A stretch of DNA of 64,000 nucleotides from Bactrocera neohumeralis (taxonomy: Eukaryota > Arthropoda > Insecta > Diptera > Tephritidae), in contig NC_065922.1 of the NCBI RefSeq assembly GCF_024586455.1, positions 26,222,089 to 26,286,088 of the forward strand, read 5' to 3'. Shown piece by piece: positions 20,960 to 32,531 of this stretch; position 1 is the first letter of the stretch, and each line of letters opens with the position of its first letter. The notes beneath the pieces were generated by a model, which saw nothing but the letters and a program-made list of their open reading frames with translations, had not been told where the DNA came from and searched no databases. A program made the translations under genes and the position numbers.

Positions 20960-22480
20960 AAAACAAAAATTATTTAATTAATGCCAATGAACTAATCTTA
21001 ATTAAACAACTTTCAATCTTAAAAATAAAATAAATTTTTACCATAAAAAAGTTAGAAAATGTGATAAATATCTGAAAGCATAATTAAAGATATTTAAATG
21101 CAGTAACAAAATATATTAAAATATAATATGACATCCATGCACATGTAAACAATAGAAATTTAGCTTTTGTAGCATTCACTTAGGAACATTTTAAAACCAT
21201 TGAAATACTTATTGACCGCAAATGCGACAAAAAAGCTCAACTTTATTTAAGTTATAACAGTTTATCACCAAAATATTCCAAATTCCCTCAAAACCACTTC
21301 TATGGAAAAAATTAAGCGACACTAGTAGACATTAAAAAGCACGAGCTTATATATTTTTTAAATAACCTCACAGCATTATAGCGGTAGTCCAGTGAAAAAA
21401 AATTTCACGCTGGCGGTTTGATTTAGACTGAATGTCATTATAATCTATTACTATGGCCAAGCCTACCTTGTCATCAGCGACATGGATTTCGATATATTTT
21501 TTTCAAAAAATATAAATATTAGATCGGGATAGATAAATTTTGTTAACAAAATCAAAACATAGTAGGATGAAACTCATCGGGAATGAAAGAAAAAAGAATA
21601 GCCATTAAGGGGAAAATAATTTACGGTCGTCTTATGTCAGGAAAAGAATGGGTGGAATTTTTAAGGGTTAAGAATGACGTTACTCGATTTCCGGCAAAAC
21701 TACAAGTCCTATAAGGAAAAGTTATATAGCAATGTTGTAGGTAATAAAAAAATCTATACATTTTGTATATATTTTGTATATAGCCTTTTTTCACATAACC
21801 TTAAAATGTATGTGAAAAACTCAAATAACCAAGTTTTTGAGTTTTTACTTACACCACAAAAAAAAAATTTTTTACACAAAGGAAAAGTTGAGATATTTTT
21901 TTAAATTCTCTCGGCTCCACTCATCTACTTTCTGATGGGAAACTTGCAGTGAAAACTAAAAACAGACCACACTGAACGATGAAAAACTGCTTTTTTACTT
22001 CTGCTACTACGAAATAATATGATAATTTGTAAATAAAAAGGCAGTTTTAAATAGTTTTTCAGCTGTATAGCCCTCTTACCTTTCAGAATAAATAATTGTT
22101 TATGTTTATATTCCAAGAATTTCACTCTTTAGCTGTAAGCAATTTAATTGGTTGGCCTCTTTTTGGGTTCTAGTAATGTTGCTTAATTAGCGAAGGGCTT
22201 TGTATAAGAAAACGGAAAAATAAGACAAAATTTTATCACAAATACTAAAAACTAGTTAATTTTTTCTTTAATTTGTTTTCGTAACGGGCGTAAAGCTCTT
22301 TGCTCAGAGTCTTGTGTATATTTCAGTTAAGTTCTAAACGAGAAACGATAAATCCTATTACGGCATCGCATCGATCCTAGGTTTTCGGCCACACTCTGTG
22401 TTAAAGATAAACAAATCTTTTTCCCGAAGATTGGTTAAGATTTGTTATACAATTCAGCCCAAGGTTTTTTCAGTGTATTG
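20960..22480. other. A+T-rich stretch, nothing recognised
   Basis: The patch 21640-21910, with its long (A)n(T)n around 21857, looks like another dispersed insect repeat, but no second copy in the window confirms it. The open frames 21674-21904 and 21925-22125 have no family signature. Confidence 0.4.
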
Positions 22481-22489
22481 TAAAAACGC

Positions 22490-23060
22490 TGATCATTTTT
22501 TTTTATTTTAGGCTTTAGATTGAGCTCTTATCCTTTACCGTTCAGCTCTGATTTGAGATGCGTTATGAGAAGCTCATAATACAGTATGCCATTCTGATCC
22601 CACCAAAAGTCAAGAGTGCTCCACGTTTTTAATTTTTTGGACTTCATTCTTTCCACTTCTTTTAGTATAAATCTTAACAAACTTTTTTGAAATCTCTAGT
22701 TGATGTCGTTATTGCAAAAGATTCATGTCTTTTTATAGGACGCTAACATTGAAGTGAAGTATTTCACACCTAAACCATTAACCAAAATTGGTTGAGTCGA
22801 TACGAGATGTTGAGATCCTCCTTCAAGCATCTTTCCTTAACTTTTCCTTGTTATCTTAGTTGTTGCATGATTCGCATTAAGCAAGTTCTTCACGACCTTG
22901 AATGATTGCTTTGTGCCACTTGTGTTCGTGATAAAGTAGACCCTCTCATACATCGGCATCATTTTCAATGACTCCGTAACCGCAATTTCATTGGAAACAC
23001 AAAATTCACAAAAATTCAAGTAAATTCGTTGTTAATTTGTTTTTCATGGTAAACATGGCC
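22490..23060 (-). mobile_element. Mariner relic (same family as 53480-54180)
   Basis: The minus strand encodes NEIAVTESLKMMPMYERVYF near 22970, the N-terminal repeat-binding part. The phrase CACACCTAAACCATTAACCAAAATTGG (22766-22793) is nearly identical to 53846-53870 of the other copy. LDFWWDQNGILYYELL near 22600 is the block before the second catalytic Asp. Many stops; no TIR seen. Confidence 0.75.
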
Positions 23061-23064
23061 AGAC

Positions 23065-23570
23065 AGTTTCTTCGCGTCGTAAATAAACTGTTGCCGAACG
23101 CAAAATAATTGCCATTTGGAGTTTTAACTTTACAGGAACATAAAAAATTGTTGTACCAATATTCAAAAACAAATGACGACTCGGTTTGCAAGCGCAGGTT
23201 ACATAGACTAGTCCGATTAAATTTGATCAGAGAAAAACAGAATTTTTAGACGAGCTTAAACCAATAGGCAAAATCTTTTGCGGGTTTAATTTTTAATTAT
23301 GAAAGTTATGATCTTAATTGACGAGTTTAAAACTAGAACGGCGGCATTGTAAAATATTTCGGCTAAAATTATGAATACAAGGATATAAAGAAGCTAAAAT
23401 AATTCGATACCAAATATTTTTGGCACTATTTTTGTACTTAAACCTTGCTTAGCGTAGCAAAACACTTCTAAAACACAAACACACACACATTTACATAAAA
23501 TAAATATTCATGGAAATAGCGAAAATTTGGCCAAAAGCGCTGAAACACGCTGTTTATACTAAACCTACTC
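23065..23570. other. A+T-rich stretch, nothing recognised
   Basis: No gene or repeat end is seen; a CACACACAC run lies at 23478-23489. Confidence 0.4.
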
Positions 23571-23574
23571 CGAA

Positions 23575-24715
23575 TAGTACATGCATATAAATAAATATGT
23601 ACTTATATATTTATATATGAGTAGTACATATGTATGTACATATATACTATATATATTACATATGCATGTACATACATATGTATTTGTCTATTTGATGCCA
23701 AGTACACCTGCACTAGGGGTCACCACTTATACAAATGTAAGTCCATATAAATCTGCCTTTCAAAGGCCATTGCTTACCGTTAAACAACTACAAACGAATT
23801 GAGTACAGCACACAAACACGCACACACATAGGCGCATACATACATACATGTTATATAACAAAGCGTGGAGCAGCGATTCGTAACGACAAAAATAGGCATT
23901 CGTACTTAGAAGTGGAAGTGCTCGTAGTAACGGCAATAAATAGCAAAGCGTGCGCCACAAGCAATGGCAGCAGCACAACACTAACAACAACAGCGACAGT
24001 AACACCAATAGCAGTAACATTCGTCCTTAGCCAAAAGCAACGAACACATGTACATATGTAATGGAAAAAGTTGCAGAGTCACAAGCAGCAGGAGAAACCG
24101 AAGCGCGACACAAGAAGTAACGGTAAAATATGTGCAAAAATATTGTAGCATTCTTCTTGAGGGCATTCCAAAGGCGATTTCTACGCTCGCTCGCTCGAAA
24201 ACTCAAGCCACTACAGAAAGCAGCTGCAATGACACGCACACACACACACACACAAACACAGCCATGCATAGATAATGCGTATACATAGTAAATATAAACC
24301 GTTATATAAGTATATAAATAATTCTTTTTCGCTGCTTTTCCCGCTCGAACACACGTAAATGCATGTGTGAAAAAGCTGAAAAAAAAATTCAAAAAAAATA
24401 AATGTAACAACAATAACAAAAACACCAGCAGCAGTTAGTGACACTTGCAGCGCACAAGGTGACTTTGCTGCATGAAAAGTGTGAAAAAGTCTCTTAAATA
24501 TAAATATGTGCTTGTCTCCTTGCTTGACTGCACAAGCAGATGCAATTTTTCTTACCAAGCAAACCAAACAAACAACCAAGTGTGTGTATGTGTTTGTGTA
24601 AAAAGTAGAAGGTGTTCGCGCGTGTCAAATGTTGAAGTGTCACTAAGTGCAGCGCCAAATCATGCAACCGAATTCGCCAGCAAAAAAAAAAACAACAACA
24701 AAGCAACAGACCTTT
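23575..24715 (+). other. Candidate 5' leader/promoter island 2
   Basis: Repeat-poor DNA with TACATATG palindromes (23620-23680), a (CA)n run (24232-24260) and + strand leader-like text from about 24360 (aacaacaataac, gtgacacttgcag, gtgaaaaagtctc). Possible donors are CACAAG|GTGACT at 24458 and GTAGAAG|GTGTTC at 24609. Overlapping frames on both strands (23760-24020, 24027-24425, 24211-24579 minus; 24472-24717 plus) reflect simple repeats and Phe/Leu/Cys-rich composition, not proteins. Confidence 0.3.
24232..24260. repeat. (CA)n microsatellite
   Basis: About a dozen CA units with few interruptions, inside leader-like island 2. Confidence 0.85.
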
Positions 24716-24719
24716 GATT

Positions 24720-25260
24720 GCTGCTATTTGTTTGTTGTTGTGTCAAATATTTGTTGGAAAAGTTTAATTTTCAATTTATTCGCATTAATTTCGGATACAT
24801 AAACAAATTTTAACGATTTGTTTTGTTGCAAGTTCGAGTGACGAATGAGGTCGTGTTGCATTGAAGAAAAAAGTTTTCTTTTGTTTTCTTCTTCCCCAAA
24901 GGCAACATAAGGCATACTTCATAGTGAAGAAAATATAACATATTCGCTCAACTAGGTTTCTATTTGGTATCAAGCCACTTTGTATTAAAAGTAGAGTTAT
25001 CTGAGGTATTTGTTTCAAAGACAACTCGCCAGTTGGGAATTACGTTCATCGTTATTAGGAATTTCAAACCAATTCCACGCGTTCCAAAATTGCCTTTACT
25101 AGGATGGTTACCACATTAACTGGTTTATAAGATGTTTTTCGATACATGGGGGCGATGCAGAGTTATTGATCTGTTTCACTCATATTGTGTACCAAATAAT
25201 AGCAAGAAACGTATAATACACATTGACTAAAAATTACTATATAACATAAAGTCATATAAA
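24720..25260. other. Non-coding stretch, nothing recognised
   Basis: No gene, repeat end or domain is visible. Confidence 0.4.
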
Positions 25261-25269
25261 AATAATAAC

Positions 25270-25590
25270 AAATGTAGCTTAGATTAGGTTAGATGACTGA
25301 TCAAAAATCGCTCGTGTATGTAGTCCTTTGTGAAGCCTTAGAAAAGAAGAACTCTTGTGTTCGAGTGCATAAATTAGCTAAACGCTGAGTAGCCAATACA
25401 AATTTGCACACGCGCTTAATTTCCACTCCCGTCAGTTCGGCGGGATGTCTGAAGGTATGCGCTCCTAAGTGTTTAAGTCTTGACCTCCTAAACGCGAGAC
25501 GGTCAAGAAGGAAGTGTTGAATTGTTCTTGCCTCATATTCTTCCATACAGCTTCTGCAGTTGGCGTATGGTAAGATGGTATAATAAGAGG
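25270..25590 (-). mobile_element. LINE ORF2 C-terminal fragment with AACCTAAT-type tail
   Basis: The minus strand (25546-25301) encodes EEYEARTIQHFLLDRLAFRR, then LKHLGAHTFRHPAELTGVEI. The low-coordinate end carries GATTAGGTTAGATG (minus strand CATCTAACCTAATC), the same tail type as the + strand insertion at 63229-63397. It is a 5'-truncated copy of the family also seen at 20715. Confidence 0.75.
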
Positions 25591-25599
25591 AACTTCAAA

Positions 25600-26120
25600 A
25601 CTAGCAGTAATCTGATTTCGCCAACTTAAAGGTTCAAAAAGCGATAAATTACAATATTATGCACTCACAAAGGCAGGCAGGACAATATATTATCCCTTTC
25701 CTACCTTTTGTACATCCATCTTCTCAACAGTTACTGAGATAGTCTTCATAATTTATAAGCTATATACTTAAAAACGGTATCCTTGCCCACTTCTATACAA
25801 ATTTGTCTTTCCATATACGGGCGTATGTAAAATAGGGTTTTAGGTGTTCAAATCGATTATCTATTGCGATGTTGTTGTTTCGATTGAAGGAATTTTGAAC
25901 ATCATGATATATCGCATTATACCTTAAAAATAAATACACCTTAGCAGCACCAAATATTTTTATATTTATCATCTCTCTTTTGACCTGATGCAAAATTTGA
26001 ACAAAAACTCCTTGATATCTATTTTTACGTAAGCCTCAAAATTTGGTACGTGACATTCCACTGACAATCTTACATTGTAAAAATGGGCGAAATCGTACCA
26101 CGCCTACTTTCCATATAACA
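25600..26120. repeat. Probable dispersed repeat fragment (CCCACTTCT / AAAATGGGCGAAATC type)
   Basis: Phrases such as TTGCCCACTTCTATACAAATTTG (25782-25804) and AAAAATGGGCGAAATCGTACCACGCC (26080-26105) resemble the internal sequence of repeat C and of other long fly repeats. The ends are not defined. Confidence 0.4.
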
Positions 26121-26124
26121 AAAT

Positions 26125-28285
26125 TTTTAATTTCATTTGACACCTTCATTTGTCTTGCTTTCATTCGGAGATTTGATTTTTACAAACAATATACTTCACT
26201 TCTAGAATATTTAAACTCTTTTTTAGGCTTGATACCCGAAACTATTTTTCAGAACATCATACATATTTTTAAAGTTTTTATAAAATTTCGTTAAAGTATA
26301 AAAAATATATTTCATACATTTAGTGCACTCCCTCATAACCTTGAAACTTTTATCATAACCCCATTTTAAAATATGGGTAAAAACGTAAAATATCATAGTT
26401 AAATGACTTTAAATCAGAAATCGACCTTTCTGTTCCATAACTTCCTGCCATTTTTATCAGCAAAATCATTCACCATAGATAAGAACAGATAGTAATCACT
26501 TAGTGGCAGATCCAGTCTATACAGCGTTTGCTCCCAATCACAGCAATTCGGTCATGGTCGAATTTTTTGTATATTCTTTAGAAAATTTGACAAAGATGAC
26601 TATCTGGATTTTTGATAATTTTGCAACGAAAATAAAGACTTTAAAAAACCTGAAACATTTATGTGAGATTTTCTATTTAAAATTAGGATTTTTTTTTTTA
26701 CATTTTAAGTCGAAATAAGGCTGGAGACGTTAAAAGACAAGTTTATAATAAATATGGTGAAAGAATTTTCCTTTCTGTACAAGATCAAAAATAACGGTAT
26801 AGTTAAAAACTACTAAAACCTCGAGTAATCAATAACTAAATACGCCAGAGGCATTAAAATTTACTCTTGAAATAGTATTAGGGGGCTATAAAGGAGTCGG
26901 GCTCAAAATTGGATGATGGGCTTGGCTGCACCTACTTTGATTTGAAATCACATATTTCAATTTTACTTTCAAGATACATAAGATATATTTGAAATCAATA
27001 AAGTATAATAGAAACCCCCTTTTTTTTTTTTTAAATTTAACTATTAATTCGGAAATCCAGAGTTATTATTGGTGTCGAAAATCATGATATCGTCTGTGAT
27101 GAAGTTATGCGTTTTTTAATCACATATCATATATTGTTTTGTTGGCATTGAAGCCATTTACAACAGTAAAACTTGTGGGAAATTTTCGAACTCCAGTTAT
27201 GGATCCTAAAGTAGTTTGTATCCACTCTCTTTTAACGATTTCCTATCACTAACTTTGTAATGGCATTCATGTTTACAGTTTACCAAGAGAACCAGCGCTC
27301 AAATAAGCGAACCGCGATTTGTCCAATCGAAAGTTTGCGTTTTTAATGCTTTAGCTATCAACATATCAAGTATATTGTATTGGAACCAAGCAAATTACAA
27401 AGTAATTCATAATATTTTCCGAATCCATAAAACCAGCGGTATTATAATTATTTAGCTTTTAGTTGCGAATTTCGAAATAAAATTCCAAATTTGAAACCAT
27501 TTACTGCAATTCATTACAAATCCACAAAGTAATGCCGCAGGTAACCCAATAAATTATTGACTTAATGCACAAAATATTCATTAACGTTTATGCAAATTTA
27601 GAAATACCTTTCGCAGTCAGCTGTGCTGAGTTGCATGCGCCGCCTAATTGACTTATAGTGTGTCTGCACTGCTCTACAAATACACAGTTCAATTTTAGTG
27701 CGGCGCTAGCACAAGCTTATACAAACATCCATATTTGCATATATACATATGTATATTCTTGCTTATTCTATTTTAGTTGTTGCTATACAATAAATTTCGG
27801 AATACATAGATACTACTTTATTTATACTCGTACATCTTCCTTATTTATTTATATATGTGTATATATGCACTACTTGTATATATTTACATACGTTTGTGTG
27901 TGTCTATACCATTCAAATGGCAAATGTGCAAAGATTTATTGACTATTCGCTGGCATTAGCAGCAACCGAATCAAATCTTAATTTACTTTTAGTATAAATA
28001 TTCGCAATAAATATACTATTACTTGTTTACCTGGTAGTATTTGTTGTTGGTTTTGGTTTGATGAACTTTCTTAACACTAAATACTAAAATCAATTTCAAA
28101 TTCGCTTTTAATTAAACAATTAGCAAACAAAGTAATTTGTACTAAATAGTTTATCTACGGTCATTTCGATAATTAAAAGTCTGAGTACATAGTAATGTGA
28201 AGTGAACAACAATCATAAATATTTGCCATAGTTTTTTACTACTAATTTACTAATTTTAATATTTTCTTTCCAATTGGTTCCACTT
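26125..28285. other. A+T-rich stretch, nothing recognised
   Basis: No gene or mobile-element signature is found. TACATATGTATAT palindromes and TGTG runs occur at 27745-27910. The + strand frame 27658-27942 is built from these and is not protein-like. Confidence 0.45.
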
Positions 28286-28289
28286 TACT

Positions 28290-28450
28290 GTGTGCTTCTC
28301 TTTCTTTATTGGCGAAGACACCGCTTATGTGGTTGTAGCTGATTTTACAACAGCGCCAGTCGTTCTTCCTCTTCGCTGTTTGGCACCAATTGGAGATTCC
28401 CAGTGTTGCCAGGTCCCCAGAATCTTCCCCACCTGGTTCTGCTAAGCTGG
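28290..28450 (-). mobile_element. LINE ORF2 3'-end fragment
   Basis: GACACCGCTTATGTGGTTGTA at 28317-28337 is nearly identical to 15567-15587, and TTTGGCACCAATTGGAGATTC at 28379 to 15628. It is therefore the same ORF2 end as in the 15.5 kb relic, with no upstream part. Confidence 0.7.
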
Positions 28451-28454
28451 AGTG

Positions 28455-29145
28455 TTTTCATTCATCAGGGCGACATGACCTAGCTCACGTAACCGTTGCC
28501 TCTTAAATCGTTAAACTATGTCAAGTGCGTCGTATATCTCGTACAGCTCATAATACTCGTAATAAAGATTAAAGAAATAATAATATATGAATGGTGGAAA
28601 TAGAAAAAATAACAAAGAAGGCTATCGTTAGAATCATAGTTAATTAAAGTAGGGTCAATAAAATATGGTACTGGCAATGGAAACTACTGAATTAGCTTTA
28701 GTTTTGTTTCGCCAAACATTGGAGAATAGCGAGTCGAAAAAACTAAAGCAAATTATCAAACAAACGGGTAACACTTGTGGTGCAACCCTGTGTTAACATG
28801 TCTTCTAATGCATGCATGCAGTGGAGAATTTTTTTTCGCGTCAGAAAAACGTTATAGTAACCCTTTTGGTATGTTTTCTATAAATTACTATAACATTATA
28901 TTAACTCTGGAAATTTAAAATACAAAAAAAAAGATATTTGTATTTTCACTTTTCATTTAAACAATCAAACCTTGAAGATAGCGGCTATTTCATCCATATG
29001 AGCATGTGTCCGCATACTCTCTTGTATGACTTCAACTTGATAACTTTGTGGTTGCTTTTGTAATTTCTTGAAAAGTTAGCAGAAACGAGCAAAGAAGTGG
29101 CAAATCGAATTTAAGTATCCATTAGAGTGGGACGATTTTTTTTTT
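28455..29145. other. Non-coding stretch, nothing recognised
   Basis: No coding or repeat signature is seen. ATGCATGCATGC lies at 28810-28821. Confidence 0.4.
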
Positions 29146-29147
29146 TC

Positions 29148-30170
29148 ATTCGGATATAACCGAATATTTTATACTCTTGCAACTTGCAAAGAACACAGAC
29201 TATTTTTGCTAATACCAAATATTATTAACATGCCACATAATATTAATATAGTTAGCATAGTAAAAAATGTTCCCTGGGTTTCATTAAGGTACCTCATACA
29301 ATCATTAAGCATATAGAGAAAAATCACCAGATGTTCGAAGAACCCGATATTGGGTAGTCGAAAAAGTCTTATCGTATTTCTAATCAAATCTCTACTTATT
29401 TTTTTTATATTTATACTTATAAATAAGTTAAGAAATATGTACCTTTTTGGTCGCCCATTCTTTGGCTTTTTTTGCCAGAGACATTATTCTATCAATGTAA
29501 AACTTTCATCGTCTCCGTAAACTTCACAAATTTCATTGATTCCCTTTTTTATACAAACATTTCGAAATATAGCGAGTTTCTTCATTATTTGTACTTATTT
29601 CTGAACAGCTGTAACTTTTTTTCAACCGAATAATTTTTTTTTTGTTAAATAAAGTTTAAGATCTCACCTTTCCACCACTATGTGGTATGACATTATGTGA
29701 TTAGTAGAGCTGGAGATATGCGACTGCAACAACATCTGTTGACAAATTACGAAAAGACTTTTTCGACTACCCAATATTAGTTATATGGAGGCTAAGCCAA
29801 GTTTTCGCCCAATTTTATCCATTTTAGGCACAAAGATACACTGTTATCAGTAAAGCACGTTCTGTAAATTTCACTGAGATAATTGGCATACTGGCCTATA
29901 TATGGTGTTATAAAAAAACTGGGAAGTTCGAAAACTTTTAAAACTTTTATTTTAGCTATATGATGACTCAGGGTAGTATTGGTCCGATTCAGCCCATGTG
30001 TAGCACACAGAAACATTGCTCGAATAGTAAAAATCAGACAAAATTTATAATTTTTTTTATATGAGAAATAGGGGTAACCATTCGATTTGATCCATTTTCA
30101 CACTGCCGATAGTAGTTCTCATAAAATTTGACTCCGGCTTCTATATCTTAACTATACTATTTTTTTTTAT
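29148..30170 (+). repeat. Mini-me-like repeat family B, copy interrupted by a mariner MITE
   Basis: The 5' end is a stem-loop ATTCGG-ATATAA-CCGAAT (29148-29165) followed by ATTTTATACTCTTGCAACTT, as in the minus-strand copy ending at 34922. The repeat is split by the MITE at 29350-29774. It resumes with TATATGGAGGCTAAGCC and runs through cactgttatcagtaaagcac and ggtccgattcagccca to about 30165, sharing phrases with repeat C at 19960-20705. No open frame spans it. Confidence 0.65.
29350..29774. mobile_element. 425-bp mariner MITE, deletion derivative of the 11071-12175 family
   Basis: The ends form an inverted repeat: left TTGGGTAGTCGAAAAAGTCT, with the minus strand of the right end reading the same for the first 20 bases. 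TA lies on both sides (29348-29349, 29775-29776). Internal pieces match the 11-12 kb mariner: AGAGACATTATTC.ATCA.T near its transposase stop end, and TCGTCTCCGTAAACTTCACAAATTTCATTG plus GGAGATATGCGACTGCAAC near its start end. The catalytic region between them is deleted, so any movement would need transposase supplied by a relative. Confidence 0.93.
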
Positions 30171-30174
30171 AATT

Positions 30175-31970
30175 GGGAAATATTAAAGACTTTTTTCTAA
30201 CATTGAAAGGTGTTTTACAGTTCTGCAACATGTTGCGCAGAGTAAAATATTTTCATTATAAGTGCAATTTATACTCTATTAAACCCTATTTGTTCTTATT
30301 GTAGCAAAATAAAATCTTTCTGTGAGAAACGGTGGTCGAAAATCGCCCATTTTGAGTACTAAATATCCAAAGGTGCCCCTTGACTCCAAATGTATATATG
30401 ATAGCTTCCTCAACAAGTATTCTTTTATAGCAATTTAAATTTAGAAGACTGTAAACTTAAAGTCCTGATTAACGAGTAATGCTCCAGCACCCTTAATTAA
30501 CTTCAAAACTGGAGTATTATTATTGTATAATCTTTTTGTTAACAATATTTTTTTTTACTTTTTAAATTTTTTTAAATTTAATTTTGCTATGCGAACTATA
30601 AAAGAGTTACATTCTTCATAGTGTTATATAATAACCCCTTTCCTCAGTCAATACACAGTGGTAATAACTTACTATTGTCTAATGTTAGCTTCGCTTTATA
30701 TCCTTTTGTATACCCACCATTCATTCATTATTATTTCTTGCCATTTCCCTCCATTCCTTATGATTATTGCGTTTGCACGCTTTTATTTTCATTTCTATGC
30801 GTTTATTTGTCGCTCGTTTCGCTTTTATTGTCATTATTTCATTTTCTCCATTTATCGCCATTTTCCTCTTTATCAACACTTCTATTTTATACTTCATTCT
30901 CTTTCACATACACATTTATCATTTCATTTTATTACGCATATTTTACGTGCTTTATCGCTGCTTTCTCCCATTTGCATCCTGACCTTCATCACAACCTTTC
31001 CCATCTGCCGAACTGCCACACTTCGCACTTTTATGCGTTTCTTTTTCGGCTTTTAATTCTTTATTTATAACACAAAACGACTTCATCATGGACATTCGCT
31101 TGATAACTTGTTTCAATTGTGTTATACTCCGCTACTGTTGTTGTTTGCATTTGGTCATAAACTTTCGTTAACATGCACGATTTGCACTCGTAACAAAGTA
31201 ATATACAATAACAACAACAACAACGTTTGGTGAACACTGCCACGTTTAGAAGTTCCTTTCTACTTTATTTTTTTCGCTTTTCTCTTTCTCTCTCTATTGC
31301 TTTGGGTCAATTTGGCAGCAGCGTCAAAGCGAGAGCGCCATGCAGCAGGTCGCATGCCAGCCATGTGAGGCCAAACAGATAGTCAAGTGAAAATAACTGA
31401 AAATAACTGGAATTGTCTAACTGCCTCCTAAGTACTTCTGGGTTGAGTGTGTACTCGCTTTGTTATTCGCCACTGTGCTTCACACGGCTATTCGTCGTGG
31501 AGAGCAAGGAAAATGTGCTCGTTTGGCCTGCAGGATGTACACACATGCATATGTATTTGTATAAATGTATGTACACATTTATGTGTGTATATATGTAAGC
31601 GTGTATTGCTGTGTGCTTGTGCTGCGACATGTGTTTGTGCATGTGTGCGTGTTTGGTAAACGATGTAGAACATATTTCCGATATTAATAAATTCTCTTGC
31701 CCGAATGCGAGTATTATTAGCTGCTTACAAAGCATTAATCTTATTTGAATGCGTACGAATGAGTAGTTGTGTCTGCTGAATGAAATATTGCAGTATGGAA
31801 TATGTGAATGTATATGCCTATACTCATAAGAGGGATGGTATTATTTTGATTATTAAGGCATACGTAAAAAGCTTTTTTCAAAGTGACCTTTAATTTCACT
31901 GTAGTTATATTTTATAGGAAAAAATTCTGCTTTTGCTTCTATCTGTTGTTGTGGAAATAGTTAAGTTTAA
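30175..31970. other. Unique stretch; pyrimidine-rich strand at 30615-31060, TG-rich at 31545-31655
   Basis: No gene is supported. The + strand at 30615-31060 is nearly all C/T with TTTATTTTCATTTC-like text, giving three overlapping frames rich in Phe/Ser/Tyr/His (30621-31070, 30658-31056, 30767-30982) that are compositional. The minus strand would read as A/G-rich leader-like sequence. ACAACAACAACAACG lies at 31212-31226 and a (TG/TA)n mix at 31545-31655. Confidence 0.4.
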
Positions 31971-31979
31971 AGGGTATCA

Positions 31980-32295
31980 ATTTCCAGGTTCAATGCTTTT
32001 TAAAGACAAAACACAGAAACTTCATATATAATGAATAATGTTTATTATTATTCGGGAAAGCATTATTTGCCTTTATTTTTTGAAGATAATCTCTTTCAAT
32101 TGTTGGCAACGGCTACGTCTCAGATGAGTCTAATTTTTGATGACTCCTTCGAGCATTTCGACTGGCAACTAGCAAATTACAAGGGTGATGTTTTTGTTTC
32201 AAGGCCTGCATCGAAGCGGGATTGTCCGCATAGATTTTAGATATTACATATGTGTGATACCACATGATACCGATACCGATCTGTTTGCATGTCAA
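31980..32295 (-). mobile_element. Tc1/mariner-superfamily transposase C-terminal fragment (family of 56640-57700)
   Basis: The minus strand encodes SKIYADNPASMQALKQK near 32240, then VEMLEGVIKN and SRCQQLKEIIFKK before a stop at about 32080. This is the C-terminus of the transposase family whose more complete relic lies at 56640-57700, where the matching end reads VIENWTQRMDYLRHSRDQHL and LKELIFKK. A small deletion separates the two halves. Confidence 0.75.
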
Positions 32296-32517
32296 TGATC
32301 TAATTTGAATGACTCTGACAAATGAGCAGTTTCTTAAAAAAAATCGTTTGCAAAATTTCAGGGCAATGTCTCAAAAATTGGTGCGACTAGTTCTTTTATA
32401 TACGAACATACATACGATGAAAAAACAGAATGGACATGGGAAAATCCACTCAGTTCATCAAGCGGTTCATTTATATATATATATGTACTTTTAAGGGTCT
32501 CCGACGTTTCCTTCCGC
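32265..32517 (+). repeat. Mini-me-like repeat family A, 3'-half fragment
   Basis: The order GACAAATGAGCAGTTTCTT, CGTTTGCAAAATTTCAGGGC, TCCACTCAGTTCATCAAG, a TATATATATATA tract and AGGGTCTCCGACGTTTCCTTC follows 19690-19890. It is cut at about 32517, where the jockey-like LINE begins. Confidence 0.8.
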
Positions 32518-32531
32518 AAGAATTTACATAA

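Noticed and set aside
24027..24579. 132- and 122-codon minus-strand frames
   Set aside because: Built around a (CA)n microsatellite and Phe/Leu/Cys-rich text.
30621..31070. 149-codon + strand frame
   Set aside because: Compositional bias of a pyrimidine-rich strand; competing frames of similar length overlap it.
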